A DNA stretch of 64,000 nucleotides from Puffinus mauretanicus (lineage: Eukaryota > Chordata > Aves > Procellariiformes > Procellariidae): contig JAJKFH010001865.1 in the NCBI GenBank assembly GCA_023333565.1, positions 620,001 to 684,000 of the forward strand, written 5' to 3'. The notes beneath the pieces are model-generated. The model did no database searches. It was not told the origin of the DNA and saw only the letters and a list, made by a program, of their open reading frames with translations. Shown one piece after another: positions 48,450-62,490 of this stretch; the stretch's first letter is position 1, and each line of letters opens with the position of its first letter. A program made the translations under genes and the position numbers.

Positions 48450-48799
48450 ATTGTTCAGCAAGACAAATAAAAATATATAAATGCCTGAAGGGAGATGCAA
48501 AGAAGACGGAGCCAGGGTCTTTTCAGAGGTGCCCAGTGACAGGAAAGATGCAATGGGCATACACTGGAACACAGAAGGCTGCCTCTGAACATCAGGAAAC
48601 ACTTTTTCACTGCGCAAGTGACCGAGCACTGGCACAGTTTGCCCAGAGAGGTTGTGGACTCTCCCACTGTAGAGATGTTCAAAAACCATCTGGACATGGT
48701 CCTGGGCAACCAGCTCTGGTTGGCCCTGCTTGAGCAGGGATTTGGACGAGATGACCTCCAGAGGTCCCTTCCAACCTCAACTGTTCTGTGATTTTGTGA
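48450..48799 (+). mobile_element. CR1 LINE, 3'-end fragment
   Basis: Standard CR1 3' text: 'AAATATATAAATGCCTGAAG', 'CAGAGAGGTTGTGGACTCTC', 'CCTGGGCAACCAGCTCTGGT', 'TTGGACGAGATGACCTCCAG' and 'AGGTCCCTTCCAACCTCAAC', ending 'GTTCTGTGATTTTGTGA'. The open frames of 115-132 codons on both strands across this segment are chance frames in the LINE 3' UTR. Confidence 0.95.
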
Positions 48800-51700
48800 C
48801 AAAATAATGAGCCCTTTTGGGATAGCTTTGAAGAGTAGCCTAAAGTTCTTATTGCAAGATGTTCAGTAGTGCTAAACAGAAAGAAATTGGCAAAACCCCT
48901 AAACACTGTGTAGTTTCACAATAACTCTAAAACAGCAGAAGCCAGCCTAAACTGTCAACAAAGGAAGCATCTCCATCTTCAGGCACTTGTTCCAATCTCT
49001 GCACCTTCCCTCCCTTAGGTCACCACAAAGCATTCATGCAGCTGTGCAGTCAGAAATGGCTTGGAAATATTTTTAGAAAAATGATTATTTTGGCAGCAGC
49101 AGTTTCCAACCCAAAATAGGGTTCTGAGAAAGTTTAGGATAGAATTATGGGTAGAAAAAGGTCCTTCTACTTTCAGTGTGAAGTCATTTCTAAGTCACTC
49201 CTCAATTACCTTCAAGAGTTCGGATCAGCTTACAAATCAGTACCTGCCAGCAGCTCTCCATTGTAGCTGTTAATTCATGCTTTCGCATCTGTTACATTAG
49301 CATGCCAAAAGAACTTACAACCTCCTTGAAATTTCCTTCAGCATAGTTTGAGCATAATTGAATATTAAGAGATCAAAATTTAATTTTTGTATTTTCTTAA
49401 CCAAATCTATTCAAATATGCCCTATGCAATAGCTCCCTTGGAGTATTAGGTGCAGAATAAGGTCAGAACTTTTACAACCAGCCATTTCTGAGTGACATAT
49501 AAACAAAGAAAGGTTGGAACCTTTTCTTTCTTTTAAAACATGAAAAGCCCAAAATGTTTCTAAGCAATTTAACATCCACTGGGCCATGCTGCCACCTGTC
49601 AGTCTGGTAACCCCTTCTTAGATTTATAAGGATAGCTGAAGAATAGTTGAGTTGAAAATATCCTTCATCTAACTATTTTTCATTCTAATTAGAAACATGT
49701 AGTCTAAACTTTGTCAAGGAGTAAAAAAAGAAACCCTTAGAATAAGTACCTGAATAGGCGGTAAGGCTGCCTCTGCTGCCTAGGTGCACATTTATAAGAG
49801 CTTTCGTTATATGGGGATCAAATCCTTTCATTAAATATTCTCATTTAAAACCAATTTGCATAAATAAGGGCTCATTTCTCAAAAAGCGCGCTCATTCAAA
49901 GAAAATTAGATTTCACTTGGAAATGCACACAACTCCAAATTTCTCATCGTGTTCTTAGTCTGTGCAAAACAGATTCATTTCCAAATGTGTCCTATATTGG
50001 TTCACAACCATTTTCCTCCCAGTCTCAGTAAAGCCAACAAAGCTGTTACACACCAGAGCCTCTCTGAGCACACCAGTAGGTGCATCCACTTCCTGTATCA
50101 AAGCAAGACCTCGGCAGCCACCTACTCCTGCCTTGCTTTGGTTTCCAAAGGAAGGATGCACATGTGCTGTCCAGAGGGGAGCTCTGAAATGCTCCAGTCA
50201 GGTCCCTCATGATGGAGCAATCTGGATTTCCAGTCCTTCTGAAACACGTGCCTCGTCCTCAGTCTGTACATAGGCAGTGTCAAGTAAAGCCTACATCTCC
50301 ACCCAATTTGAAACAGTCATTTGGGGGATGGATGAACTGAGGCCCTCTGTTCCCTTTCTCACTTTCCTACATCAGCTTCTGCCCAAACTTCTGTGTATGG
50401 GACAGCTATTCTGTTCACCTTCTTAAGCCTTCCTGATTGCTCTCCCAGCTGCTGAGGTATGCTCAGGGCCACCAATGAAACCTTTATCCAGTGTTGTTGG
50501 CATTAGAGGAAAGTATTAAGTAAATGGTTTGCAAGGATTTATTGTTTATTTATTCTTGTTCCATTTACATTTTTTAAAGTCTATAAAGCTTACTTGTCTC
50601 TCGTTAGCAGGACCCAGGTTCTGTCATTGATTCATCCAAAACAGTCTCCTCTGGGCTTAATAATGGCCGTTACAGTTAGGGTAATTCAGAGGCATTCACT
50701 GAGTGTGACAAGGGGCTGAACTGGCATTTTTCCATCTGACCAAAATGTTAATGTAGCTTGAAACTCCATGAAAGAGGCCTGGGAAAGTCACAGATTTCCC
50801 AGAAGTGCAGCTCCAGTGTATTCTCAGCTACAACTGCTACTGTATTCAGCAAGGAGCCCCATAACCAAATCAATTTTACAGGCACTGTTTTGAGCACCAC
50901 TTAAAGATGTAGTTGTCTGACACCTCTGAAAGGCTTTAGTTGCTTTGGATTAATTTTTCAAGAGTTGGCATCAGCTTCAGACTGACTTCTGGTTGTTTTT
51001 ATTGTTTGTTTTGCTTTTGAGCTAAAACAGTTCAGCTACTACTGCGAATAATACAGAACTGAAACATGGCATTTTGATCAATTTTTAAAAGGAATGATTG
51101 CAACCATTTATGTTGAAGAACCCCAGGACTTCTGTGCCCTGAAAGGCTTCATGTTTGTCAAGGAATCCACTGCATAAAAATTCACCCAGATTTGGACAGG
51201 TTACAAGCCTCCAGATTACTATTTGTTTAAGTCCAGTACATAATGGCCAAATTTTGGCAGCTGAATTCTCTGAAGATTTCACATGGCACATCCCCTGTCC
51301 TTCCCTGGCTCCTACATGCCACCTTTATAATGATTACACCGTCTCTGTAATGACAACACCATCTCTGTAATGGCTATAAATGTGTATTGGTGCTATAAGC
51401 GCTAAGAACTTTTCCTTAAACCATTTTCTAGGGTTTTTTGAAAATGAAGTTTTATCAAACTCTGAAACTGCAAACAGATAAACTTTTTTCTCTTGTTGGC
51501 ATAACTCCTCCCTGCTAACATGTCTATTTTTTCCAGTATGTTGGGAAAGTTTCAACAAAATGATTTTCAAACGTTGATTTCCATTTTATGTTTTGACATA
51601 ACTTAAAATGCAAGATATATACCATATGATCTGGGTTGGATAGCTGATTGGGTGATGAGATCTGTTTGTTTGTTTAAAATTAAATATACAGCGTTGCCCA

Positions 51701-52525
51701 GGCTTGTGAAATTAGGTGACAAAAGTTCATAGATTCAGACTTGTTTCTCATTGAGCATGAAATTCATATTAACAGAAGTATGTGAACTCTACCATCTATG
51801 TGATTTACTTTTTATGCTATGATTAAAATATATTAAAAAGAAACCAGGAAATAAAAATAATTTGGTGATTTATATCAGCTATGTAATCAACTACAATTCT
51901 TCTAATTTTTTTTTTCCAGTTTATGAGATGTTTGATATACTCTAAGTATCCAATTATGACATTAAAATTACTTTGTTATCTATCTCACATGACATATTTA
52001 CAACACGTTATGCACACATCTGATTTAAAATATTTTATTTGCAGTGACTTTCACTAAATGCAATTCTTGTCATGCTTTTTCTTAGCTAATTTGCTTTCTT
52101 CTGTTTACTAACTGAATAATTGTCAGAGTGTAATTAACACAGATGACGCATGTGCCTAGTTTTCAGGTTCGGGTTAAATTTATACTACTGCATATGGAAG
52201 TGTCTAATTAGATTGCCATCTGAAATGGTGAAAGAGTTACTATATTTTGAGTAAAGCCTTTTTCACAGACTTTTATCTTATTTAGTGGTACTATAATGTT
52301 TTCATTACTTGGCAGTTTCTAAAATGAGACTTTCATATTAAACACATCAGCTTACGCACATCAGTGTTTACTGAGTGGAAATATTTGTAAATTAGACACT
52401 AATCCCCCAAATATTTGTAGACATTCTAAATTCTGTAGGCAAAAGTTTTATACTGGACCAATTAATACCATGATCCTAAATTTTCCAACTCTCTGAGGTT
52501 CTGAAATAAAAATTTATTTCATATT
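48800..52525. other. Unique non-coding DNA
   Basis: No gene or repeat family recognised. A mildly GC-richer patch at 49950-50280 gives open frames on both strands with no known motif. A 2 x 20-bp tandem duplication is at 51328-51367. Confidence 0.5.
51328..51367. repeat. Tandem duplication, 2 x 20 bp
   Basis: TAATGATTACACCGTCTCTG followed by TAATGACAACACCATCTCTG; three mismatches, and TAATG begins again after the second unit. Confidence 0.85.
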
Positions 52526-52570
52526 CCAGTAATTTATTTTCCAGTGATTTATTTTCCAGTGACTTCATTC
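52526..52570. repeat. Minisatellite, 3 x 15 bp
   Basis: CCAGTAATTTATTTT, CCAGTGATTTATTTT and a decayed CCAGTGACTTCATTC in tandem. Confidence 0.85.
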
Positions 52571-55500
52571 TCTTTTGGAGATACTTGCAGACCTTGAAGA
52601 ACTGGAACTTAGGATTCAAAAGATTTGGCAACAAAATGGATCTGTTTGTTAGCAATAATCTGTGAGAGCTTTATGTGGCTGTGTACCACTGTGAATGACA
52701 AGACATGCACCAAGTGTGACTTTGATACTTCATTTCAAACCAGTTATGAAGAATTAGGTATGGTTCTAACTATAACATTTAATTTATTGTGGCATTTTAC
52801 ATTAATGCCAACAAAGTAAATCATGTGGAATACGGAATATAAAATGGTGGTAATGGCCAGTTAGATAGTTAACTGTAGTATACAAAAAGTGTCATTGTGT
52901 ACATCTTTCACAACCAATGACATTAAACACTGAGAATGAAAGTCATACTGATAAGTTTTGGCACAAAGAATTAATAAAAGAGAATGTATTTATCCTAGTA
53001 GAAAATAAAAAGTTAGTGGGTCAATGCAATTACACTACTGCTTTTGCTTAATAAAGGTTGATAATGCACCCCTTCCCTCTTCATACCTTTTTCATTATTG
53101 AGTAATTCCAATAAATGATTAAAGTGCTGATTATGTTCTGTAATCCAAATTACCAAATGTGAGCTAAAGAAGCATTCACAGATCTAACCTACCAAGTAAA
53201 GTTTTAATTCTAAATTGCCACTTCAAAATTATAGACAATGATATTAAGTATGTTGTTCACATTAATTCTCATTTCTAATCAGATGTAATAACTAAATCAC
53301 AGAAATGGATTAAGTTTCATAGACTTTTTATTGAAAAAAAAAACCACCATATGTTGTTGACAACAACTGACATTGCAATTACACTGATATTGCAATTGAG
53401 TCTTCAAGCTCTGTTGTCTTTACTTGCCAACGTTTCCCTGCAGAATAACAAATATCAGGTACTTTTACTCAAGTAAAATGCACTCTGAAATAATAGCAAT
53501 TTTTAATTGAGATTCCAAACCAAATAATCTCTTTCTCTATATGCATTTCTTCAGTAAGTGAATAGCTTGTCTCACACATCTAAGAAAAAGAAATTCTCTA
53601 TACATGACTAGGGAATTAGCGGAGCAGCTAATTACTTACACCCAAACAAATGTTTGACAAGACAGAACTCCTCAGCACTGTCTCAGTACTCAGAATCATC
53701 CTTTTAAAGCCCACATTTACTTTACTACATAGTGAATTTCAGGTATGGAAGTTTATCATTACTCTGGAACTGTGCAACAGGAACATTTCCTGTATTATTC
53801 ATGATGAGTGGTTTTTAAATGTAACTGTCTCTCAGAAATTTAGATTCTCTTATAAAACAAACAAGCATACAAACCAAGGAAATTTATTGAACAAGTGGTC
53901 ATCTGTTCTGCTAAAACCGTCTCTCCTGATATGTATGGTTTTTCCCTTTCAGTATGTTCCACAGTAGTTCTGGATCCTTCTTTTGCAATGCTTTGATTAC
54001 TGTCACTTGTTTCATGTAGTAATGTTTCTTTACTTACCAAGAAGGAGTCTCTTAAAAGTGGACTTAACTGGGGATTTGTTTGTTTTCTTTATTTAAAGGA
54101 CAAAATACTGCAAGAAAGGCTTTGCATGTGGCTTTATGGCCCTTTAAATCAGCTATGCCATGTGGATTTCTTTTCTGAGATTTTCTGTCCAGAGTCCTCA
54201 GTGTATCTCAGGACACCATAGTGATGTAAGTAAATGTTATTTAAAGCATTGTACTAATAATCTCTGTGTACACAGTAATGTGCCAGAGAAGTTGGGTACT
54301 TTTGTCCTGACTTTCTTTTGCTAAATCTTTAAACTTCTAGGAAGCAAATCTGAAAAACCAATTGTGATTTAACTGTTCTTCTCAGCAGAGCTTGTTAGTG
54401 GACAAAACATCCCAGTATTATGCTCATACCTTTTTCAGTAGCTCAAGCTACATCTGAATCTCTCCACATATCGCATTACAATATTATGCTGTGGTGAGGT
54501 ACTTTTCTTGAAAAGAAATTAAACATGGGAGCTAGGGATATTTGTCATGCCTGAATTTGCACAGCCCCATTGCTGTCCATAAACACCACCAATATGGAAC
54601 TGATTTGTGTTCTAACTGACTTTGAAAGAGTATCTATAGGAGGTAAAGTACATCTGTTAAACTTTTCCCAAAGAAATGCAAGACTTCTTTGGCTTGAGAT
54701 TCCTCAAAACTAAGGCACTCAAGATTTTTTATTTGATTTTGGAAATGTTGTCCAGCACCCTCCATGTATGCTAAACACCTACATTTCTGCCACTGTGCCA
54801 CTGGTTCCATCCAGTTTTATTGACTTCTTCCCATTCATTGAGGTGCTACAATTCCCCCATTTTGTAATGAGCTGTCATAGTGCAGCAACAGAGACGAGAA
54901 AGAGGCATCTATCATGCCTGTGATATTTTTCCTTGATACCAATTAATTAGACAGAACCGTGGACTGCAGAAGAAACGTTTAGAACTGAAGATATCTAAAT
55001 GATCTCATCAGTGGAAAGTTGGATCCTTTGGTTGATGGCTTCTAATTTACACCGTAGCAGATGGATGGTGCTGAAGGTCACAATTATTGTATAAGGCCAA
55101 CTTGTCCGAGTTTGAACTCAATGTAGACAACTGTCTCATTTTTACAGAATGCTTGTAGTGAAAACCTTTTGTTCTTCTTTTAAATCTCTATTTCATGTTG
55201 GTAAATTACATCTCTGTGATGAAACAAAATCAGATTTCAGGTTATCCTGCATTTCATTCTTCATATTGAATCTGGAGCTCTCTAATTAGACTGAAGAATT
55301 TTGTTGCCATCAAAGAACCAGAAGGATTTTGTAACTTGCTTAGCTGTGAAAGGTCTGAACTGAAAACTTTTTAGACATCCAGCCTAATAACAATAAAAAT
55401 AGAATACAACTCCATATTTAACTAATAGATGAGAAACATTTTCTTTTAAGGGAAGAAAAATCAGGTCAATTAACTTTTAAAATAGAACAAGCTAAAATTT

Positions 55501-56082
55501 TCAGAAATGTACAACTCACTAAAGTGATAGGAGCAAAAGTTTGTTAAAAATCGGTGAAATCACTGCCTGCTGCAGAGTTTAGCACAAATTGTGGGTGTAT
55601 GTTTTCACAAAATCAGCTACTCAAAACAACTGCTATTGCATGATCCTTCTGAAAAATAAATTGCAAGGTAGAATACTCATATTCAGCAAGGGATAAACTG
55701 TTTTGTGTATTGCGGGACAAAACCATGCAAATGAATAGATATCACATGGCACTTAACAAGCTGCAAATCCACACATTAACTTCCTTTGTGCTAATTTGTT
55801 TGTGTAGCTATATCCCATCATTCACAAGGCAGACTCCTGAATCAAAATACTTCAAAAACAAAAACCAAAACAAACCCCAAACAAAAAAAAAACTTTCATT
55901 TGAAAATTCAGGACTGAATTACTTGAGCAATGTTTTGTACTGTTAGTGACTTGAAAGTGACATTAAGTTGGTACTGGGAGCATCAAGCAAATGAGCTATA
56001 GAATTTTGTGTTGTGGTCTTTCCAGTCTAGCTTGGGCTGTGAAGGTGGCTGAAAATATTTCCATCTGATGGATATTCACTGA
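52571..56082. other. Unique AT-rich non-coding DNA
   Basis: No feature recognised. There is a small palindrome, GTTGTTG-A-CAACAAC, at 53353-53367 and an A/C low-complexity stretch near 55855-55892. Confidence 0.55.
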
Positions 56083-56128
56083 TTTTTTTTTTTTTTTTAA
56101 ACAAGCCTAGGGTTTTTTTTTCCCTAGC
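56083..56128. repeat. T16 homopolymer and adjacent T-loop hairpin
   Basis: Sixteen Ts (56083-56098), then GCCTAGGG, nine Ts and CCCTAGC (56105-56128), which can fold as a short stem with a T loop. Confidence 0.8.
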
Positions 56129-59100
56129 AAATATCTATCTACACCATGGTCCGTATCCCCTTACAGAGCTTGAAATTAAATTGTCTCCTAAATCCTCCTG
56201 TACTTTTATTACCACCTCTGTAGGTCTGGCTATCTCTTTTAAACTAACTGCTCTCCTGAAGACTACAAAACTCTAGAGCTGTGCTACTGATAGAGCCAAA
56301 ATAATTCATTCTGGGGCCCTTTCAACAAGGCAAGTGCAATCAGTTGAAAAGTAGACTCTAGGAGCAAGTGCAAGCACACAGAGAGTGAACCCTCACCAAG
56401 GAATATTCAAAAACAAAAGAGTAGCTGCAGAGATTGCTGCATGCTTTTTTAATCTAACACACACAAACATTTAAAAAGACTGAGGCTTAATTTTCTGAAA
56501 AATCCTTTTATTTTCTAGGCAGTATTAAACAAGCTCATTTCTTTGACAATCTATTACTTTGTATTGCTTTGCTAAAATTCTGTGTTAGTGTCACAGATTT
56601 GCAGATATCACTGAGCTGCAGTAAGTCAGTGAATGTGGCACAGTGCTGAACGATTCTCAGCCAGTTGTCTCACATCTCGAATGTAAGGAAGAGAGAGACG
56701 AGCACGTAGGTTTAAGAAGGCTGACTATATAAACATATACATATCATTAAGAGACTACAGTGAAAGACAGAAAAGCATGCTCCAGTCCTAGTGACGGTTA
56801 AATATGATACATTTGATGTGTCACCATCAGATTCAGTTTGACCTATGTTAGGATGTAGTACCAAATCACCTGTGAAATGTTATTATACCTTATCCATTCT
56901 GAGCTACCTATGAATAATGATCTTTTCTTTTCCCCCTTTGTTTTCTGCATTCTCTGTGTCCTCTGCAAGTCTCATTTGAGCAGCCTGCAGTTTTTTCTTT
57001 TTGGCTTCCTCCCACATGTCTCCCAGCATCACAGAAATGGCCTCCCTGCTTCTTCTCTGCTTGAGCCCTGCATACCAACTCAGATTAAAGATTTAATCCT
57101 GAGTGGGCCACTATGACTCATCCAGGCTCCTGCTTAGAATAACAATGTGTCTGCATTACAGATTCCTTTCTTATATCATAGTTACTTGCTGTTACATCAT
57201 CATTAGCAGTGTCAGCAATGTTCTGCTACAAACTGATTCCATTTTTCTTCACTCTCCAGTATACTACCAAATGAACTAACTAATAATGGTACAGTGTCAA
57301 TAAAAAAATCATTGCCACTTTTCATTTATGTGAGAAGTTTAACTTTAAATTTTATTTTCCACATTAGTGGATTTTTTCACTTCTGTGTGACTAGTTGAGC
57401 TATGTGACATTTCAAGTATAGCTTGTCCCAAAGTCAGAATTTAACATCTGCTTTAGGGTACACATGGTGACATTTTAAGAAAAGAAACCTCATTCATGCA
57501 ATTTGTGTATCCACATGTGCATGCATTTTCTAAAGATAAGTCCAAATTACTAATGATGTGTAGTTATTTTAGGAGCAAATATTAGGAGCAAATACTGGAT
57601 TTATGTTTGTAATTGTGATAGTGGCCTAGACAGCATGCAAATTTGATCAGTAAAAAAATATAGGCATAAGTTGGCATCTTTAAGTATTAGAACTTTGTTC
57701 AAACACTTTATTTGTCAAAAAAACACAAAAAAATTTTTTGCTGTAACTGAACCCAGACTGGAACACTTTGGATGGCAGAACTTTTATACATATCTATGCT
57801 AATGAAATATGTCGCATATTTGTGGTGAATGTGAAATCAGAAATAATTTTTGAAAAACTGAGTTTTCTCATTGTGAATACTGGAGGCAAAAATTAGATTA
57901 CAATGTGGTATCTGAGTGATATATTCCCTGATTGGGTGGGACCACAGTATGCACCAGATTTTCATTCAAAGATTTGTATGAACGTACAGGTCTGTGGACC
58001 AGAGGACAGTTGAAGCAGGTCACCTCATCCAGGCAACCAGGGAGGCACAGGGACCACAACGCATACGGCAAAGTTCTCCTGTCCCACTATACTCAGAGAA
58101 TCATATGAGGTGCCTGTATGTTTCATAGCATTCCACATCTAGATGTTGTAAAAGTAGTAAGATCTCTTGTATTCGGTGCCATATACAGTTTTGTAAACTG
58201 TTTCTAAGCCTTTCCTCATGGAAAATCCTTGACTATCTGTGTGAGAAGACCAAAACATGGGGTGGTTGGTACTCAGGGCCCTCAGGCAGTAAATTCCGGA
58301 GCTACATACATAATTATAGGAACACACTTTGTCAGGTGCTTTTGGTGAAATGAACCATAAAATGAGCCACATAATCAATACATGGCTTTAACACATTCAG
58401 ATATGGGCTTTGTGAAAAAAACAAACCATCGTATTTTTATATTTGTTGCAGAGAGGTTTCTGTATAATCAAAATCTACTTCCTCAGAGTATTGTCTTCTG
58501 CATTGTAATGCAGGAACAGAACTCCACCAGAACGCTCTCTGCATTGCTTTAGGGCTATTCGAAGTGCAGGGGACCATGTATTTGGGAGCTTTGGTTCTCT
58601 GTCATGCAAGTCAGGTTCAGGAATCCTGAATCCTGGCAAGGAAGAGCAGCCGAGGCATATAAATGTCAGGTAGCTGCTCAGAAGCCTGCTGCTCCAAGCA
58701 TTGGTCTGGGATAAGGGAGAACTACGTGCTACCACAAATTACCCGAACCAGGCAGAACAGAGAGTGAGTTGGGTTTAGCACACCACAGATGTTCAGAAAG
58801 GTTAGAGTTCCCTTCTTCTGGCTGTACTATGACGAGCTGCCCCTCAAATAAGTGAAATCCCTTTAAAATGAGTACTATTGTGGTCATGGAATTTGTTCTT
58901 ATTGTTTTTCTATTTACAGCCTAACCTCTATTTATTTCCCATTTATTTTCTTTTTTTAGGATTCTAAAATACTCAGAAAGATTATCAAGCATTATTGAAT
59001 AAGCTATTCCTTATTTTAGCATATTTTATGCAAGCTGGAGCTCAAGGGGCATGACAGAGTTAAAAAATAAGTAACAGCAGAGGGAAAGAGAAAAATGATG

Positions 59101-59798
59101 TAGTAATAGATGAGGGAGAAAGGATAGAGATTTGAACAGAGACAGAGGGGCAATGAGGCAGTGAGATATGCGAGGGCTGTTCCAGATGGCAGAAGCAGCA
59201 GTTGGGAAGGCTCTGGCACCAACAGTGGCAAGATTGCGGGCAGGGACAGTGAAGAACCGGGCGCTCTGCAGGGAGAGGAGGGAGAGAGAAATACAAGGTC
59301 AGGGAGGCAGTTTGGCTCAACTGCATGGAAAATTATAAAACCCAGGCTGCTGATACTCTGTCACCGAACCTTGTGCAGCTGATTTGCGCCTCTCTAGAAC
59401 TGTGCAAAATGGGGACTGAAAGGTAGCAACCTTTCACCTCTGTGGCAGGCACCTTGCACTGGTCAGTGGAAGATGCAGGGCAGCAGTGGTTCAAGCCTGA
59501 GGGATGCAGTTAGAGCAGGTCCTTGAGGAGGGATCTGCTCCTTATGTTTGTGGGCAGAATGGGATGAAACTTCTATATTTAAGTAAAGGTGTTTATTGAG
59601 ATTTTTGAAGATAGTAATTGCCTTTTTAGGGAGTCAGCTTTGAAGTTTGCTCTCGTATAAACAGCTTCCACAAGGACACCCTGGTGTTACACAGGTGATG
59701 GGACTGAACCGCTCTGGCAGGGTCATTTCCTCTTGGATGCTGTAAAAATACCATGTCTTGATGATAAAAGACAGCTTTTTTAATTGTTTTTCTACAGC
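56129..59798. other. Unique non-coding DNA
   Basis: No gene or repeat family recognised. The part 59040-59540 is purine-rich and somewhat GC-richer but gives no recognisable protein. Confidence 0.5.
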
Positions 59799-60150
59799 TC
59801 AGGCAATTGTAAAAGGCTTTGCAAATGTGCATACAAGAAGTTCCCTTGTGTGAATTGAACAAGTGGTGTATTGTGCACAAAGTATGGAAAAAATCTCTTT
59901 GAAATGTCTGCGGAGGATTTTATGACGATAGTTCCATTGTCTGCAGCATGGTTTCACATAGATTAATCTACACGCTCTGACTGCTTCACTCATGGCTTTT
60001 GCCAGAATACCACCAGAGACCTTTGAATGGAATCTGGGGTCAAGCTCTGCTGGGATCTTCATTCCACCACCGATGACCTGAGCAGCCGTGAATGCGGATA
60101 TGGATGCCCAGCGCATACGAACAGAGCCATTATGTGCTATCCCCTCATAG
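59799..60150 (-). other. Candidate exon or exon relic, unknown protein
   Basis: On the minus strand a good acceptor, CTTCTGTTTTTCAG, ends at 60151. From there a frame stays open for about 117 codons to a stop at 59799. The first 60 or so residues look protein-like, with stretches such as 'RMRWASISAFTAAQVIGGGM' and 'SKVSGGILAKAMSEAVRACR'. CpG is locally enriched (about five CpGs in 60030-60130, against a CpG-poor background). I recognise no family. No strong GT donor (GTAAG/GTGAG) follows, so it would be a terminal exon, a decayed exon or chance. An open frame this long is not by itself improbable in 64 kb. Confidence 0.25.
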
Positions 60151-60151
60151 C

Positions 60152-62061
60152 TGAAAAACAGAAGCACTGAGTATGCTGTTCAAATGCCAAGACTGTGAAT
60201 GTGGTGAGGTTCTGTCCTGTGCCGTAAGCCCTGTCAGGCAGATGTCGGGCAGAGATATGTGCCGAGCAGACGGATCATTCCTCTCCTGGCAAGACAGGCT
60301 TGGGACTGAGAGCTAGCCTCAAAGTGCTAAGGCCTCAAAGTGTTTAAAATTAACATCAGAATGTGGTCAGTGCCGTAATATGTTGGACCAATATGCTAAC
60401 AGATTGTACAGTTCTACCTTATCTGACAGTGCCTAATAGAAGGTAGCTCAAAGAAGGCACTTTGCAGTAAGCAGCTGGGAAATAAGTCACCAAGAGGAAA
60501 AATTTCTTCCTAAACTCCTTTTAATTTTTTTTGTGTGTCTGAAACTCCTGATTATTTGGGAGAACTGGATCCTACAACACTCCAGATGCTGCAAGCTTTT
60601 TCCTTGATTTAAACAAGAGTTGAAGCAAGTGATTAATCTTTTTCCTCACATTTTCGGATACTCTTGTTTGCACATCTGTTTAATCATATTGCATAAAATG
60701 CTTAAGAACACAGAGGAGAGAGGGAAGGAAAGGTTAAAAATGTTGATTGTGTACTTAATTATATTTAACTATCGAGAAACTGTTTCTCATAAGGTAGATT
60801 TTTGCATGTGGTATTTGTCGTGTACCCTTAGGAGGATGTAAGTCAACCCAGACTCTGGGGATTGGCTATCACTTACTCAAACATTAATTCCACATTGTAT
60901 TATTCTGGTAGTTCATCAACAGCAGTGATAAGAGGCATCCAAAAGCCTCAGTCTGATTTGTGATGTCAGTTCTGCTTTTTAAAATAAGCAAGCCCCTTAT
61001 ATAGAGACAACACTGCCATGTGTGTATTTATCCCGTACGAATACAGAAACATGTTATTAGTGATGTACTTAGGAGGGGGAAAAGTTATTATCTGATGTTT
61101 GGTAGTTTTCTTTTGGCTTAAACTACAGTTTAGTATAGGTCTGAGATGCATTTACACTTAAATAAAATGTGTGTACAACAGGAAAAGTTTACAAAATATC
61201 AAGACCAAACTGTCGCTTGGAGGTGACTGGATGTAGTTCAGTTGCCAAACCCTGATAATGGATTTGGTTATTCATGTCTATGAGAATTGACATTTCACAT
61301 TGACTCAACTAGCCCAAATAGTCTTACCGTTCTTCATATGAAAACTGTAGGATAAATGGTGGCAAATTTTCCCTCAACTCCCAGACAATCAATTAAGCAG
61401 CATGGAGCACCACCCAGCACAAGATATGGCCAGTAATGACTACTGTGCACCATGCACTTCATACTTTCATTTAATTCCCTTTGCCACTGTAATTTAATTA
61501 ATTTCACTTGGTCTCATTAATCTTCAGATAACATCTTGATATGGACGAGTGTACAGCTTCATCGCATGCAACGGATTTGTTCCAAGTGCATCTTTGTGAA
61601 CAGTTTTTGTCTCTTCTCTCAGTCAAGTGTATGCGAACAGATGATGTTTAGGTGTCTGAATTCATAATTACTAATATTATGGCTACAATATTATCTTGTG
61701 AAAAAAATGCATTCATACTTCTTTAAAATATGATGCAAAGTCTAATCTTGCTTTTTCTCTAATTTTGAAGTTGACTTCGTCATTATCCACGATGCTGTAC
61801 CGCTGGCTGCAGAGAGTGATTCAGTGCCTTTTTGGCTTGAGAGGATTTTGCGAGCTGTTGCTGTCTAATAGCGCTCTCTACTGATGAAGAGTAGAAAAAA
61901 ACATTTCGTTTTTGTGCTTTTCTACGTGCTTTTAATTTCTTTCAGAAACTGTTAAATTGAACTAAAAGAAGTACTTTAAATATCGTGACGAGCTAACAAT
62001 TTCAAGCTGATCTGTATAACTTTTTTTATTTGTTTTCATTTAATTCATATGACACTATTTT
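60152..62061. other. Unique non-coding DNA
   Basis: No feature recognised. CpG remains slightly raised to about 60300, and a short duplication (GCCTCAAAGTG twice) lies near 60316-60345. The rest is AT-rich. Confidence 0.5.
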
Positions 62062-62160
62062 TTCTGTACTTTGCAAGAGTTGTAGTTCTGTATCAAAATA
62101 TGTGCATCCCATTCTGTACTTGTGCAAGAGTCACAGTTATATATCAAAATATTGAGGTAT
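62062..62160. repeat. Decayed tandem duplication, about 2 x 50 bp
   Basis: TTCTGTACTTTGCAAGAGTT... starts at 62062 and TTCTGTACTTGTGCAAGAGT... at 62112. Both units continue with '...TATCAAAATAT'. The units are diverged by several substitutions and a small indel. Confidence 0.8.
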
Positions 62161-62490
62161 TTCCAAGCAGAACCCGAGTATTGGAAAGAACAGAATTCCC
62201 ATAGGTTGTTCTTCCTAAATCCTCAAGGTTTTCTAGGCAACACTTTCCCATCATTTACAAGTTGACAGCAGAGATTAATCAAATATTAGACAGCATTCTC
62301 ACTTTGCAAATGAATGTATCATACCATGCACAAAAATTATGTCTGCTGAAAGCTATGAAGGAGACTGACTTCATTTTTAAGTCCTTACTGTATTTCAACT
62401 GTGTAAAGACTTCAAGATTAGGCACATAGTTTGGCTTTAAGTAATGTTATATGCAGTCAAATGGGAAGAACTGTTGCAATAAAATACTGT
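62161..62490. other. Unique AT-rich non-coding DNA
   Basis: Nothing recognised. Confidence 0.5.

Noticed and set aside
48291..48802. Open frames of 115-132 codons on both strands
   Set aside because: They overlap the CR1 3' fragment; equivalent frames occur in many CR1 copies and are not genes.
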